A stretch of 64,000 nt of DNA from Lachnospiraceae bacterium. Its GTDB lineage: Bacteria > Bacillota > Clostridia > Lachnospirales > Lachnospiraceae. Positions 26,541 to 35,067 of the stretch are shown in pieces (position 1 is the first letter of the stretch; each line of letters opens with the position of its first letter). Both the position numbers and the translations under genes were made by a program. Below the pieces are notes generated by a model. The model was not told where the DNA came from and did no database searches. It was given only the letters and a program-made list of their open reading frames with translations. Location of the stretch: contig VSNM01000023.1 of assembly GCA_009774245.1 (NCBI GenBank), forward strand, positions 8,555 through 72,554, written 5' to 3'.

Positions 26541-27683
26541 TTAATAGCTTTCCTTGGAAAACAGCATACTCTCCTGCGCTGATAAAATACTGCCATTGAC
26601 GGAGCCGCCGGTCACAGGCGGCTCGTCATAAATATCAAATGCATGAATGATTCCCACCAATTTCATTATCACAGCTTCCAGATCGGCTGCTTCATATATA
26701 AACCAATGGTTGCCACCATCTTTGGTATCACTGCGTATAGAATTTTTAATTCTTTGTGAATACTGACTATTTTCGCCTATAAACAAATCAAACTGCCCGT
26801 TCTCTTTCTTGCGTATGATAACATTTAAACGGTATAAATCAAACCCTTTTTTAATACACTTGTTTATTGTTGCGGCATGTCCGGTAATAGAATATCTATC
26901 CTTTGCCACCCTCCGAATCATGCCATCTGCTACAGCTTGTTCCACATAACGATCAATATTTATTGTCGTTCTGCCACACATTTCTGTCAACTGCTGATTT
27001 GTAAACTCATTCCCTCCCCATTCGATAGCTTTATCAGTATAATCAAACAGCTCTGAATAGATCTGATCATATTGGCATAAAGTTTCAGAGGCATAGCAGC
27101 CACGGAAATTAATCCATGCAGACCAATCTTTTGTATTATTTCGCTTTCGCCCATAGGTCTCTATTATCTTTTCTAAATTGCTGTCAACTATGTTTCTATC
27201 CCCAAATATTTTCACCAAATCCTGAATTGCATACCTGAAATTTTCAAAAGAATGTACCTTTTTACGGAAACGTTGCTCAGACTTATTTCTTGACCATTTT
27301 CCGGCCAGCAGCTGTTCTTCACAAAACGCATCAACCGTATCAACCCTGGTTGTTTTGATATCTAAGTATTTTGAAAAAATATCGATCGTAACAGGAATCT
27401 CCAACAGTTTATATTTTGTCTCTGTATCGTACATTTGAAATTCCGTTTTTGCCCTTTTTGACAGCTTTTCTATAGTATTCTCCTGAACGATAAAGTTTGC
27501 ATACCTGCAGCCATCATACTCATACCTTATAATATTATCTGTCAGCCCCAAGCTGCGTCCCAACTCTAAAACCTTACCTTCAGAAATGGATTCCCCTTTT
27601 CCAAAAGCAGCATTCATTGCCCGAAACAATTTTAATCTGCTTGTATTCATATTGTGCAAGACGTTCAATGCAATATAATACAT
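26541..27683 (-). CDS. Hypothetical protein with captured TldE tail (chimera)
   Basis: A 380-residue soluble protein of unknown family. A winged-helix-like stretch (NEFTNQQLTEMCGRTT, about residues 225-245) suggests possible nucleic-acid binding. Its last 25 residues, starting PPVTGGSVNGSIL, are not its own: they match the C-terminus of the neighbouring TldE-like protein (PVTGGSINGSIL). Beyond the stop the homology continues (NDEYEASYAV against NDAYEGPYAV), so the stop is a CAA-to-TAA change within a duplicated tldE end. GGAGG lies 4 nt before the ATG at 27683. Codon use is more AT-rich than in its neighbours. Confidence 0.6.
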   Translation of the reverse strand: MYYIALNVLHNMNTSRLKLFRAMNAAFGKGESISEGKVLELGRSLGLTDNIIRYEYDGCRYANFIVQENTIEKLSKRAKTEFQMYDTETKYKLLEIPVTIDIFSKYLDIKTTRVDTVDAFCEEQLLAGKWSRNKSEQRFRKKVHSFENFRYAIQDLVKIFGDRNIVDSNLEKIIETYGRKRNNTKDWSAWINFRGCYASETLCQYDQIYSELFDYTDKAIEWGGNEFTNQQLTEMCGRTTINIDRYVEQAVADGMIRRVAKDRYSITGHAATINKCIKKGFDLYRLNVIIRKKENGQFDLFIGENSQYSQRIKNSIRSDTKDGGNHWFIYEAADLEAVIMKLVGIIHAFDIYDEPPVTGGSVNGSILSAQESMLFSKESY

Positions 27684-27714
27684 AAAACCTCCATTTGTGA
27701 AAACGATCCTAACA

Positions 27715-29007
27715 TCAGTCAGTATCATCCGTTCCGGCCACCCTCACGCTTTCCATCCTGACTGCGTAAGGTCCTTCGTACGCGTCGTTTTGATAGCGCT
27801 CCCTGGAAAATACCATATTTCCCTGTACCTCCAGGATACTGCCATTGATCGAGCCGCCTGTCACAGGCGTCACATTTTCGCCGTCATATAAAAACGCCAG
27901 CCGGATTTCCCCGCCAAAATGTCCTGACAGGATATCCATCTGAAAATCGGAAAAGCTCACGATATGCAGATACGGAGACGACTTTAGCTCCTCCATCGTC
28001 CTGCTTCCGACCGGCACCGAGATACTGGTGTAATCCCCTGTCGGTTCAATGCCAAGATAATAAGAAGTCCTGCATCCTCCATGAAGCATTTTCAGTGTCC
28101 CGTTCTCCATCAGCAGCCGGTCCTTCATCGGGATACCCTCATCACTGTAAGGCTCTTTCGCTTTCATATAAATCGTAAGCGCATCCCCCTGTACTGCATC
28201 TCCCTGTACATGATCGCCAATCTGATAATTGGAATATTTCTGGTAAACGACGCCTGCATTGGAGCGTCCACAGTAGTACTGCAGGAGCTGCTGCAGATTT
28301 TCCCCAGATAAAAGAATCGTATATTTCCCCGCACTAGGTAGTGTGTTCGCCTCCGCCCTTGCCTGCGTCATCGCAAAAGCCTCCTCCACATCACGACGCA
28401 ATGCGTCAGGACTGGCATCATGATAGGAAAACTGATGAAATGTCTCCACGTCGCGGGGCTTGATGCACTGCACCACATATTCCCCGGAAACCAGATACGT
28501 CTCATAGCTGACATCCACGTCCCTGGAATTTACAATCCGTCGCACAATGTGCTTTACAAATACTTCCGCAGAATTGATAAACACCTTCTCGGAAGTGTCC
28601 GCTTCATACAATGCCTCCACGATCTGCCGGGTACTCTCCTCGAGGCTCTGCCCTGCAAACCGGCTGGTTGACGGGACAAACTCCTCCCTTTTTCCGGCGT
28701 TTAATTCATAGTACTCATTGCACACCAGCGCCGCCGCATGATATGCTTTCTGCAATGCTTCCCTGATTTCCTCCGTCTCCATTTCCGGATGGATATGAAC
28801 CATTGAGGAGCCCAGCATCTGCTTCCCGGCCTCCTCATGCGAACAAAACACGGAAACAACGTAATCTGTCACATCGGTCCGTCTCCTCAAATCCAGCTTT
28901 TTCCTGACATAAAAACTCTCCAATGACTCCTGCACACTCTCTATGATGCGGTATTCCGCTATCCCCTGCTGCTCTAACACAGCCTTAATCTGTTCGATCA
29001 AACTCAT
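27715..29007 (-). CDS. TldE/PmbA-type metalloprotease subunit
   Basis: A 430-residue cytosolic protein homologous to TldE/PmbA, the partner without zinc ligands in the TldD/TldE heterodimer that degrades unfolded peptides. The C-terminal half carries the conserved TGGSINGSILEVQGNMVFSR tail. No HEXXXH motif is present, as expected for this partner. The tldD homologue is 29 bp upstream on the same strand. A duplicate of its last 110 bp is at 26512-26622. Confidence 0.85.
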   Translation of the reverse strand: MSLIEQIKAVLEQQGIAEYRIIESVQESLESFYVRKKLDLRRRTDVTDYVVSVFCSHEEAGKQMLGSSMVHIHPEMETEEIREALQKAYHAAALVCNEYYELNAGKREEFVPSTSRFAGQSLEESTRQIVEALYEADTSEKVFINSAEVFVKHIVRRIVNSRDVDVSYETYLVSGEYVVQCIKPRDVETFHQFSYHDASPDALRRDVEEAFAMTQARAEANTLPSAGKYTILLSGENLQQLLQYYCGRSNAGVVYQKYSNYQIGDHVQGDAVQGDALTIYMKAKEPYSDEGIPMKDRLLMENGTLKMLHGGCRTSYYLGIEPTGDYTSISVPVGSRTMEELKSSPYLHIVSFSDFQMDILSGHFGGEIRLAFLYDGENVTPVTGGSINGSILEVQGNMVFSRERYQNDAYEGPYAVRMESVRVAGTDDTD

Positions 29008-29036
29008 TCCCTGCCTTTCACTATATTATGAAATCA

Positions 29037-30467
29037 TTATCCAAGACGGATTCTTGCCTTGATATAAGGACCTCCATCGGATACTTTTACCCACTCCTTA
29101 TGTCCTTTTCCACACATGCCGCTGCCGCATAGCGATACTTCTCCTGACATCATGGAAATGGATTTTAACAAATCAGGAACATAGCCTGTGAGGACGATCG
29201 GGGAATATATTTTCCCAGTCAGCTTTCCATCGCGGATTTCCCTCGCGATATTGACCATACACTGAATCCCCCAATTCTTTGGATCTTCCATGCCGCTTTG
29301 TGGATTTTCCAACAGAAAACCATACTGAATCGATGCGATCATCTCCTCCCTTGTGTTTGTCCCACCCTCAAAAAAGGTATTGGTCATGCGGGTGTATGCT
29401 TTCCTGCGAAAGCTCTCCCTCCTGCCGTTTCCGGTCGGACATGTTTTTAGAAGCATGGCAGACTGCAGGTCACTGATTCCACTTTTCAGGATACCTTTCT
29501 CGATCACCGTTGTGTCATGTGCCATCGTTCCCTCATCGTCAAAAAAGTAAGATGCCACCTCATTGGCTGCGGAAGCGCCGTCGTGCATCGTGACAAGCTC
29601 CGACGCCACACGCTCTCCTATATACTGCTCTGCCAGCGCGCGCTTCTTCACAAACATATCCATCTCAACGCCATGCCCGAACGCTTCATGCGCAATCATG
29701 CCCGTGACCTCCGGCGAACAGATGCAGTCGTATTCTCCCGGATGAATCGGCTCGCTCTCCAAAAGCTCCTGTACGACTTCTGCACATTCCTCGACGTCCG
29801 CCTCAATCTGTGAGAGCATCTCCGCCCCGCCCAGATTGGAATACGCCTTGTAATATGTCTTGATCTCCTCCCCCTTTGCCGCGACAAAACACAATACCCC
29901 CGTCATCCACATAACATTCTGCTCCAGCTCGCGGTTCCCAGACAAAAACAGTTTCGTGTATTTCTGATAAATGCTTACCACCTGGCAATCCAGAATTTTC
30001 TCACTGGCTGCCAGCCCTTTCTCCTTGATCGCGGCAAGCTGCTTCAATATCGCGTCATCTCCCAGCGCCTCGGGATCGATCTCATAATCCGTGCTGCCGC
30101 TAAATTCGGTCTTTTCCTCTGCCGGCACCTCGTACACACTCTCACACAGTCCCTCCGGCATCATTTTGTCAGAAGCCTCCATCAGAGCCCGAATCCGGTC
30201 ACAGATATCGTCCAGATTCTCCTCTGAAATCCGATTGAAAGAATATTCTATATAGTGCTTTCCGTCTGATACCTTCGCCACAAATCCTCTGGAAGTTCCC
30301 CGCTCGCCTTCTCCAGCAGCCATACTTTTCCTTGAAACGTTGTAATTTCCTGACTTTGCGTCCTCCGCCAAAATGGACGCATACGGATACTGCGCCAGCA
30401 GCATGTCCAATAATTTCCTGACCAGAGGTTTCTTCCTCCGAATAAATAAGCTCTCCTGTACTTTCAT
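29037..30467 (-). CDS. tldD: TldD-type zinc metalloprotease subunit
   Basis: A 476-residue protein with the TldD active-site motif HEAFGH (HEXXXH) in TGMIAHEAFGHGVEMD; the C-terminal Cys-rich stretch (LCGSGMCGKGH) may add the further metal ligand. With TldE it forms a cytosolic barrel-shaped protease for small unstructured peptides. Some family members mature peptide natural products, but no precursor peptide is seen nearby. AGGAAGGAG precedes the ATG. It is followed directly by the TldE-like gene. Confidence 0.88.
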   Translation of the reverse strand: MKVQESLFIRRKKPLVRKLLDMLLAQYPYASILAEDAKSGNYNVSRKSMAAGEGERGTSRGFVAKVSDGKHYIEYSFNRISEENLDDICDRIRALMEASDKMMPEGLCESVYEVPAEEKTEFSGSTDYEIDPEALGDDAILKQLAAIKEKGLAASEKILDCQVVSIYQKYTKLFLSGNRELEQNVMWMTGVLCFVAAKGEEIKTYYKAYSNLGGAEMLSQIEADVEECAEVVQELLESEPIHPGEYDCICSPEVTGMIAHEAFGHGVEMDMFVKKRALAEQYIGERVASELVTMHDGASAANEVASYFFDDEGTMAHDTTVIEKGILKSGISDLQSAMLLKTCPTGNGRRESFRRKAYTRMTNTFFEGGTNTREEMIASIQYGFLLENPQSGMEDPKNWGIQCMVNIAREIRDGKLTGKIYSPIVLTGYVPDLLKSISMMSGEVSLCGSGMCGKGHKEWVKVSDGGPYIKARIRLG

Positions 30468-30486
30468 GACTGCTCCTTCCTATTTT

Positions 30487-30945
30487 TTATTCCCTTTTAT
30501 TATTCCCTGCAGTTTCCGCACATGATTCTCTTTCCACGTTGAGATTCACCAGCTTCATGCTGTCCATGTCCAGCCGCCTGTAGAAACAATTGTTTGCCAC
30601 GCCTTTGTACGATGTATGGCAGATATTTCCATTCATCGGGCGGACCTTGTACACCAGCGAATTTTGCTCACAGTTGACAAAGATATCAACCAGCTCAAAC
30701 TCATTTCCCGATGTCTTTCCCTTGTGCCACAGCTCATTGCGCGAGGTGCTCCAGAGCACTAATCTGCGCAGTCTGATCGACTCGAGCATCGCCTGCTCAT
30801 TCGTGTATGCCACGAGAATTACCTCGCCGGTGTCCACATTCTGAATCGCGACCGGAATCACCTCCTGACCGGACATGCTGGCGATTTTTTTGAAATCCAA
30901 CTGTAATTCATCTGTCTCTTCTATACAACTCATTTTATAACCCAT
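30487..30945 (-). CDS. hisI: Phosphoribosyl-AMP cyclohydrolase (stand-alone HisI)
   Basis: A 152-residue enzyme of histidine synthesis, opening the adenine ring of phosphoribosyl-AMP. Seen: AYTNEQAMLESI, LWSTSRNELWHKGKTSGN and the metal-site region VNCEQNSLVY with a C-terminal HTSYKGVANNCFYRR. There is no fused HisE domain. No other his gene is close by, so it is either a dispersed his gene or a paralogue with another job. It lies just upstream of tldD on the same strand. Confidence 0.85.
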   Translation of the reverse strand: MGYKMSCIEETDELQLDFKKIASMSGQEVIPVAIQNVDTGEVILVAYTNEQAMLESIRLRRLVLWSTSRNELWHKGKTSGNEFELVDIFVNCEQNSLVYKVRPMNGNICHTSYKGVANNCFYRRLDMDSMKLVNLNVERESCAETAGNNKRE

Positions 30946-30989
30946 TTTGTTTTTTCCCTTCTACAGATCTTGGTATAGATGCTGTGTTT

Positions 30990-31021
30990 AGGAGCTGTAA
31001 AGAAATAACTTTACAGCTCCT
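30990..31021. repeat. AGGARCTGT-family hairpin, minimal copy
   Basis: AGGAGCTGTAAAG (30990-31002) and CTTTACAGCTCCT (31009-31021) are perfect inverted repeats around AAATAA. The arm matches the ends of the larger repeats at 18164 and 22487, so this looks like the bare-bones form of the family. It lies between the coiled-coil gene and hisI and probably acts as a terminator. Confidence 0.6.
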
Positions 31022-31069
31022 TGCGAAAGAAGAAGGGACGGTCTCCCGCCCCCCATGCAGAGGAATCTG

Positions 31070-31588
31070 CTACTGCAAGACATTCCTCACCTTTTCCTCA
31101 TATTCTTCCTTGGTGATGATATCCATCTCATACTGCATCTGAATCTTCTTCAATATCTCAAAGTTATCATACTTCTTCTGCGCTTTTTCCAGTTTTTCGG
31201 CATATTCCTCCGCAGTGATCACATCCATGTCCCGCGCTCTGTCCAGCTTGCGTTTCTCATTCTCAAGCAGATCGAATGCCTTTTTCCTGTCCTTTTCGAT
31301 CGAATGCTGTCTCACCTGCAGATCCTTCTGCGAGATCTGCTCTGTGAGATCTGCCATTTTTTCCAAATCCGGATTAATGGCCTCCAAAACGTCCGATACA
31401 TCAAACTGTTCCGTGCGGAAAGAATCCGCGACGTACGCTACATATCTCTTGCCGATCTCCGCATACTGGCTCTCCAGCTTTTTCTCGATTGCCGCCTTTT
31501 GAATCTTGAGATTTGCAAGCTCTGTCTGCTCCTTTGTCACATTGCCGATTTCCTTTACCACCTTCGATGTCTTATCAAAAAAATCCAT
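31070..31588 (-). CDS. Coiled-coil protein with SHOCT-like repeats
   Basis: A 172-residue, highly charged, helical protein without membrane segments. Residues 1-110 are predicted coiled coil. The C-terminal half holds two similar short motifs, MDVITAEEYAEKLEKAQ and MDIITKEEYEEKVRNVL, that look like SHOCT-type helical units, often found at the ends of oligomeric or membrane-associated proteins. The ATG at 31588 has AGGAGG upstream and is chosen over the one at 31636. Function unknown. Confidence 0.7.
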   Translation of the reverse strand: MDFFDKTSKVVKEIGNVTKEQTELANLKIQKAAIEKKLESQYAEIGKRYVAYVADSFRTEQFDVSDVLEAINPDLEKMADLTEQISQKDLQVRQHSIEKDRKKAFDLLENEKRKLDRARDMDVITAEEYAEKLEKAQKKYDNFEILKKIQMQYEMDIITKEEYEEKVRNVLQ

Positions 31589-31740
31589 CTTGTCTCCTCC
31601 TGTTTTTCGCAGCGCACTCCCGTTTACCGAAAGCACACCGATTACTACACTGTCGTTAATATGTTGTCCTTATTTTACCATTGATCACACAAATAAACTA
31701 CCAAACTATTTCTAAAATATATGAAAAAAAGATAAACCTG

Positions 31741-32394
31741 TTATGGGTTCAATCCCTCCTGCAGCAGTCTGTCATACTCCTCCCACGAAATATACCTGCC
31801 ACCCATACTCTCGAGATGCTCTGTGTGAAACTGGCAGTCAATGAACAGAAATCCCTGCTGCTCCAAAAGCTGCGCAAAGGCAATCAGCGCTGTCTTGGAG
31901 CCGTTTTCTTTTTCGGAGAACATGCTCTCACCAAAAAAGCACCTGCCGATGCAGACTCCATAAAAACCGCCCGCGAGCCCGCCGTCCTCAAATACCTCCA
32001 CGCTGACCGCATACCCCTGCTCATGCAGGCGGTGGTAGGCCTCTTCCATCTCGTCCGATATCCAGGTACCCACGTCAAACTCCCTCTTGATCCGGCAGCG
32101 ATGCATGGTATCCGCAAAATCCCTGTTCAGAAGGACACGAAATTCATGTTTTTTCATAAATTTTTTCATGGAACGGGAAATATGAATCTCACTTGGAAAA
32201 ATGACAAAGCGCTCCTTGGGACACCACCACAGGATCTCCTCGCCCGGGTTATACCACGGGAAAATTCCATGGGAGTACGCCAGTAAAAGGCGCTCGACAC
32301 ACAGATCCCCGCCTGCGGCAAGGAGTCCGTCTTCCCTCGCGAGCGTCGGGTGCGGAAACCATATCTCTTTTTTGCTGATGCGAAATACGGGCAT
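31741..32394 (-). CDS. aat: Leucyl/phenylalanyl-tRNA-protein transferase
   Basis: Adds Leu or Phe from aminoacyl-tRNA to the N-terminus of proteins that begin with Lys or Arg, creating a primary N-degron. The 217 residues cover the whole family fold: the N-terminal FPHPTLAREDGLLAAGGDL, HGIFPWYNPGEEILWWCP, and the catalytic region VGTWISDEM with GGFYGVCIGRCFFGESMFS. It follows clpA by 21 bp, so it is the last gene of the eight-gene run that also holds clpS. This pathway is well known in Proteobacteria and less usual in Firmicutes. Confidence 0.94.
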   Translation of the reverse strand: MPVFRISKKEIWFPHPTLAREDGLLAAGGDLCVERLLLAYSHGIFPWYNPGEEILWWCPKERFVIFPSEIHISRSMKKFMKKHEFRVLLNRDFADTMHRCRIKREFDVGTWISDEMEEAYHRLHEQGYAVSVEVFEDGGLAGGFYGVCIGRCFFGESMFSEKENGSKTALIAFAQLLEQQGFLFIDCQFHTEHLESMGGRYISWEEYDRLLQEGLNP

Positions 32395-32415
32395 GATTTA
32401 TCACCTTCTCACTTC

Positions 32416-34743
32416 CTAAGCCTTCGCTTTTGCCCGGACGCTCTTTTTCGTTTTTTCCTGCGGATATTCCAGCAAAAATCCGTCCTCCGCGGCTGACAGT
32501 CTGCATTTTCCGCCCTTTTTCAGCCTGCCAAACAGGATTTCGTCCACCAGGAGCGGTTTCACCTCTCCCTGAATCACGCGGTCGATCTCCCTTGCTCCAA
32601 ACTCCGTCGAAATTCCCTTCTTTTCCAGCAGCTTCTTTGCCGCCGCGTCCACCGACAGTTCCACTTTTTTCAGCAGAAGCATCTTCTGCAGTTCCCCAAG
32701 CTTTTTCTCCGTGACCTGTCCTGCCATCACATCGTCCATGCCGTGGAACACGACAATCTTGTTCAGGCGGTTGCGGAACTCCGGCTGGAAAATGCGTCTG
32801 ACTTCTTCCATAATCACGTCCGCCCTGACATCCTGTCCCATAAACCCGATGCCATGCTTTCCGATACGGCTCGCCCCCGCGTTGGAGGTCATGATGACAA
32901 TCACATTGCGGAAATCCGCCTTTCTGCCCTGATTGTCCGTGAGCGTGGCATAGTCCATCACCTGCAGGAGAATGTTGTATATGTCCGGATGCGCCTTTTC
33001 GATCTCATCCAGCAACAAAACAGAATGTGGATTCTTGCGAATCTCTTCTGTTAAAAGTCCGCCTTCCTCATAGCCGACATACCCCGCCGGCGAGCCGATC
33101 AGCTTTGCGACTGCATGTTTTTCCTCGTACTCACTCATGTCAAAGCGAATCAGCTTCACGCCCAGTTCATCTGCCAGACTTCTTGCGATCTCCGTTTTGC
33201 CGACGCCTGTCGGTCCCACAAAGAGCAGGCTCGCCAGTGGCTTGCCCTCCTCCAAAAGCCCTGCCCTTGAAAATTTGACCGCGTTGACAACCTGCGCGAT
33301 CGCTTCATTCTGCCCATACACGCGGCTCTTCAGGCGCTTTTCAAGCGTCGCGAGCGTCTCAATCTCGTCATGCTCCACCACCTGTTTGGGAATCTGACAG
33401 GTCTTGGACAGAATTTCGTCAATCAGATTCTTTCCGACAGTCTGCGTTTTCTGTTCCAGTGGATGCAGTCTGCGGTACGCGCCCGCCTCATCGATCAGGT
33501 CGATCGCCTTGTCCGGCAGATAACGCTCATTGACATATTTTGCGCTCATGCTGACCGCATACGCGATCACGCCCTTTCCATAAGTTACCCCGTGAAATGT
33601 CTCATAACTTTTCTTCAATCCCTCTAAAATACGCGTGGCGTCTTCTATATCCGGTTCCTTGATATCAATGTTTTGAAACCGTCTCACCAGACTCTTGCTC
33701 TTCTCAAAATGTTTCTTGTACTCCTCATAGGTAGTCGCCCCGATAAAGCGCACACTCCCCGCCGCCAGATAAGGCTTTAGCATATTCGAGATGTCAAAAG
33801 CGCCTCCGTTCACCGCACCGGCGCCGACGATATTATGGATTTCATCGATGTAGACAATCGGTTTCTCCTCGCGGCTGATACTGTCCATCACCCGCTTGAA
33901 ACGTTTCTCAAAATCACCGCGGAACTGTGTCCCCGCGATCAGGCTTCCGAGATCGAGCGAAAAAATATGCGCGCCTTTCAACGGTTCGGGAACCTGGTCC
34001 TCCTCGATCAGCCTAGCAAGACCGTAAGTAATCGCCGTCTTGCCAACGCCCGGCTCACCGATATGAAGCGGATTGTTCTTCTCCTTACGGCAGAGAATCT
34101 GCATCGTGCGCTCCAGCTCCTCCTCCCGTCCGATCAGCGGATTGACGCCCTCCAGCGCATCGTTCAGGCAGACGGCAAACTGCTGCCATACCTGACCTGT
34201 CTTTTCCACATCCTGCGCGCATTCGTCATCAGAATCTTCCTCGTTCCTACCGCCTCTTGAATCCCTGCCGGCCGTTTGTCCTCCGCTCCTGCCAGCCCGC
34301 CTGTCAGATGACCACTCCTCATATAAAATAGTCATCTGCTGCAAAAGCTCAGCGTGCTCTACGCCCTGCAGCTGCATATAGTATACCGCATAGCTCTCTT
34401 CCAGCTCAAACATTGCATGGACAATGTGCATCAGACCGACTACATTTTTCCCGCTACCCTGCGCTGACTGCAGCGCAAAGGACAGCATGGTTCCCATCCC
34501 CGCGGAAAACTCCGGGTTCTGGTTCTCGGGACTGACAGATACCATATATTCATTGAAATAGCCCTCCAACTGCTCCGACAGCTCCCGAACACTTCCGCCA
34601 CAGTCCTCAAATGCCTCTGCGAAAATCTTGTTTCCGCATATGACGTACAACACCAGCTCCGGCGTGACAAGCTCATAATGCCTGTCTTTCGCCAAAACCA
34701 TCACGGAATTGATGATTTCCGCCACTTCTCTTGTTACCTGCAT
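32416..34743 (-). CDS. clpA: ClpA-type AAA+ unfoldase
   Basis: A 775-residue double-ring AAA+ unfoldase. It has the ClpA-type N-domain (1-145) that binds ClpS, the first ATPase module (Walker A GEPGVGKTA, Walker B VYIDEIHNI) and the second (Walker A GPTGVGKTE, Walker B LLLDEIEKAHP). GIGF in the second module is the expected ClpP-docking loop. There is no long middle coiled-coil domain, which separates it from ClpC and ClpB. clpS lies 15 bp upstream and aat 21 bp downstream. The charged linker at about 146-185 is unusually long. Confidence 0.93.
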   Translation of the reverse strand: MQVTREVAEIINSVMVLAKDRHYELVTPELVLYVICGNKIFAEAFEDCGGSVRELSEQLEGYFNEYMVSVSPENQNPEFSAGMGTMLSFALQSAQGSGKNVVGLMHIVHAMFELEESYAVYYMQLQGVEHAELLQQMTILYEEWSSDRRAGRSGGQTAGRDSRGGRNEEDSDDECAQDVEKTGQVWQQFAVCLNDALEGVNPLIGREEELERTMQILCRKEKNNPLHIGEPGVGKTAITYGLARLIEEDQVPEPLKGAHIFSLDLGSLIAGTQFRGDFEKRFKRVMDSISREEKPIVYIDEIHNIVGAGAVNGGAFDISNMLKPYLAAGSVRFIGATTYEEYKKHFEKSKSLVRRFQNIDIKEPDIEDATRILEGLKKSYETFHGVTYGKGVIAYAVSMSAKYVNERYLPDKAIDLIDEAGAYRRLHPLEQKTQTVGKNLIDEILSKTCQIPKQVVEHDEIETLATLEKRLKSRVYGQNEAIAQVVNAVKFSRAGLLEEGKPLASLLFVGPTGVGKTEIARSLADELGVKLIRFDMSEYEEKHAVAKLIGSPAGYVGYEEGGLLTEEIRKNPHSVLLLDEIEKAHPDIYNILLQVMDYATLTDNQGRKADFRNVIVIMTSNAGASRIGKHGIGFMGQDVRADVIMEEVRRIFQPEFRNRLNKIVVFHGMDDVMAGQVTEKKLGELQKMLLLKKVELSVDAAAKKLLEKKGISTEFGAREIDRVIQGEVKPLLVDEILFGRLKKGGKCRLSAAEDGFLLEYPQEKTKKSVRAKAKA

Positions 34744-34758
34744 ATTTCCTCCCCTGTA

Positions 34759-35052
34759 TTACTCCAATGTCATTCGAAACGGAAATCCCTCCGCTTTTGC
34801 TCTTGCTGCCGCTGTCTGTACTTTGGACACGGCGATATCATACGGATAGGAGCCCACCACAGCCTTTCCAGTCTCATGCACCAGCAGCATCAGACGCTCC
34901 GCCTCTATCTCGTCTTTATGAAAAATATCCCTCAGTATATCAACCACAAAATCCATCGTGGTAAAGTCATCATTGTGCATGATGACCTTGTAATGCTTTG
35001 GTTCCCGTATTCTGATGCGGGTACTCTCCCTTGTCTCTCCCTGTATTGCCAT
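34759..35052 (-). CDS. clpS: ClpS N-degron adaptor
   Basis: A 97-residue adaptor that recognises proteins with N-terminal Leu, Phe, Tyr or Trp and hands them to ClpA. The N-terminal tail is charged and the core motif VIMHNDDFTTMDFV includes the Asn-Asp substrate pocket; the loop VHETGKAVVGSYPYDIA contains the conserved His. It lies 15 bp downstream of the VWA gene and 15 bp upstream of clpA, so its expression seems tied to the MoxR-VWA block. Confidence 0.93.
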   Translation of the reverse strand: MAIQGETRESTRIRIREPKHYKVIMHNDDFTTMDFVVDILRDIFHKDEIEAERLMLLVHETGKAVVGSYPYDIAVSKVQTAAARAKAEGFPFRMTLE

Positions 35053-35067
35053 CTAATATTACCTCGA

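Noticed and set aside
32416..34743. ClpC or ClpB identity for the AAA+ unfoldase
   Set aside because: The middle coiled-coil domain of ClpB/ClpC is missing, and clpS and aat are direct neighbours, so ClpA is the better name.
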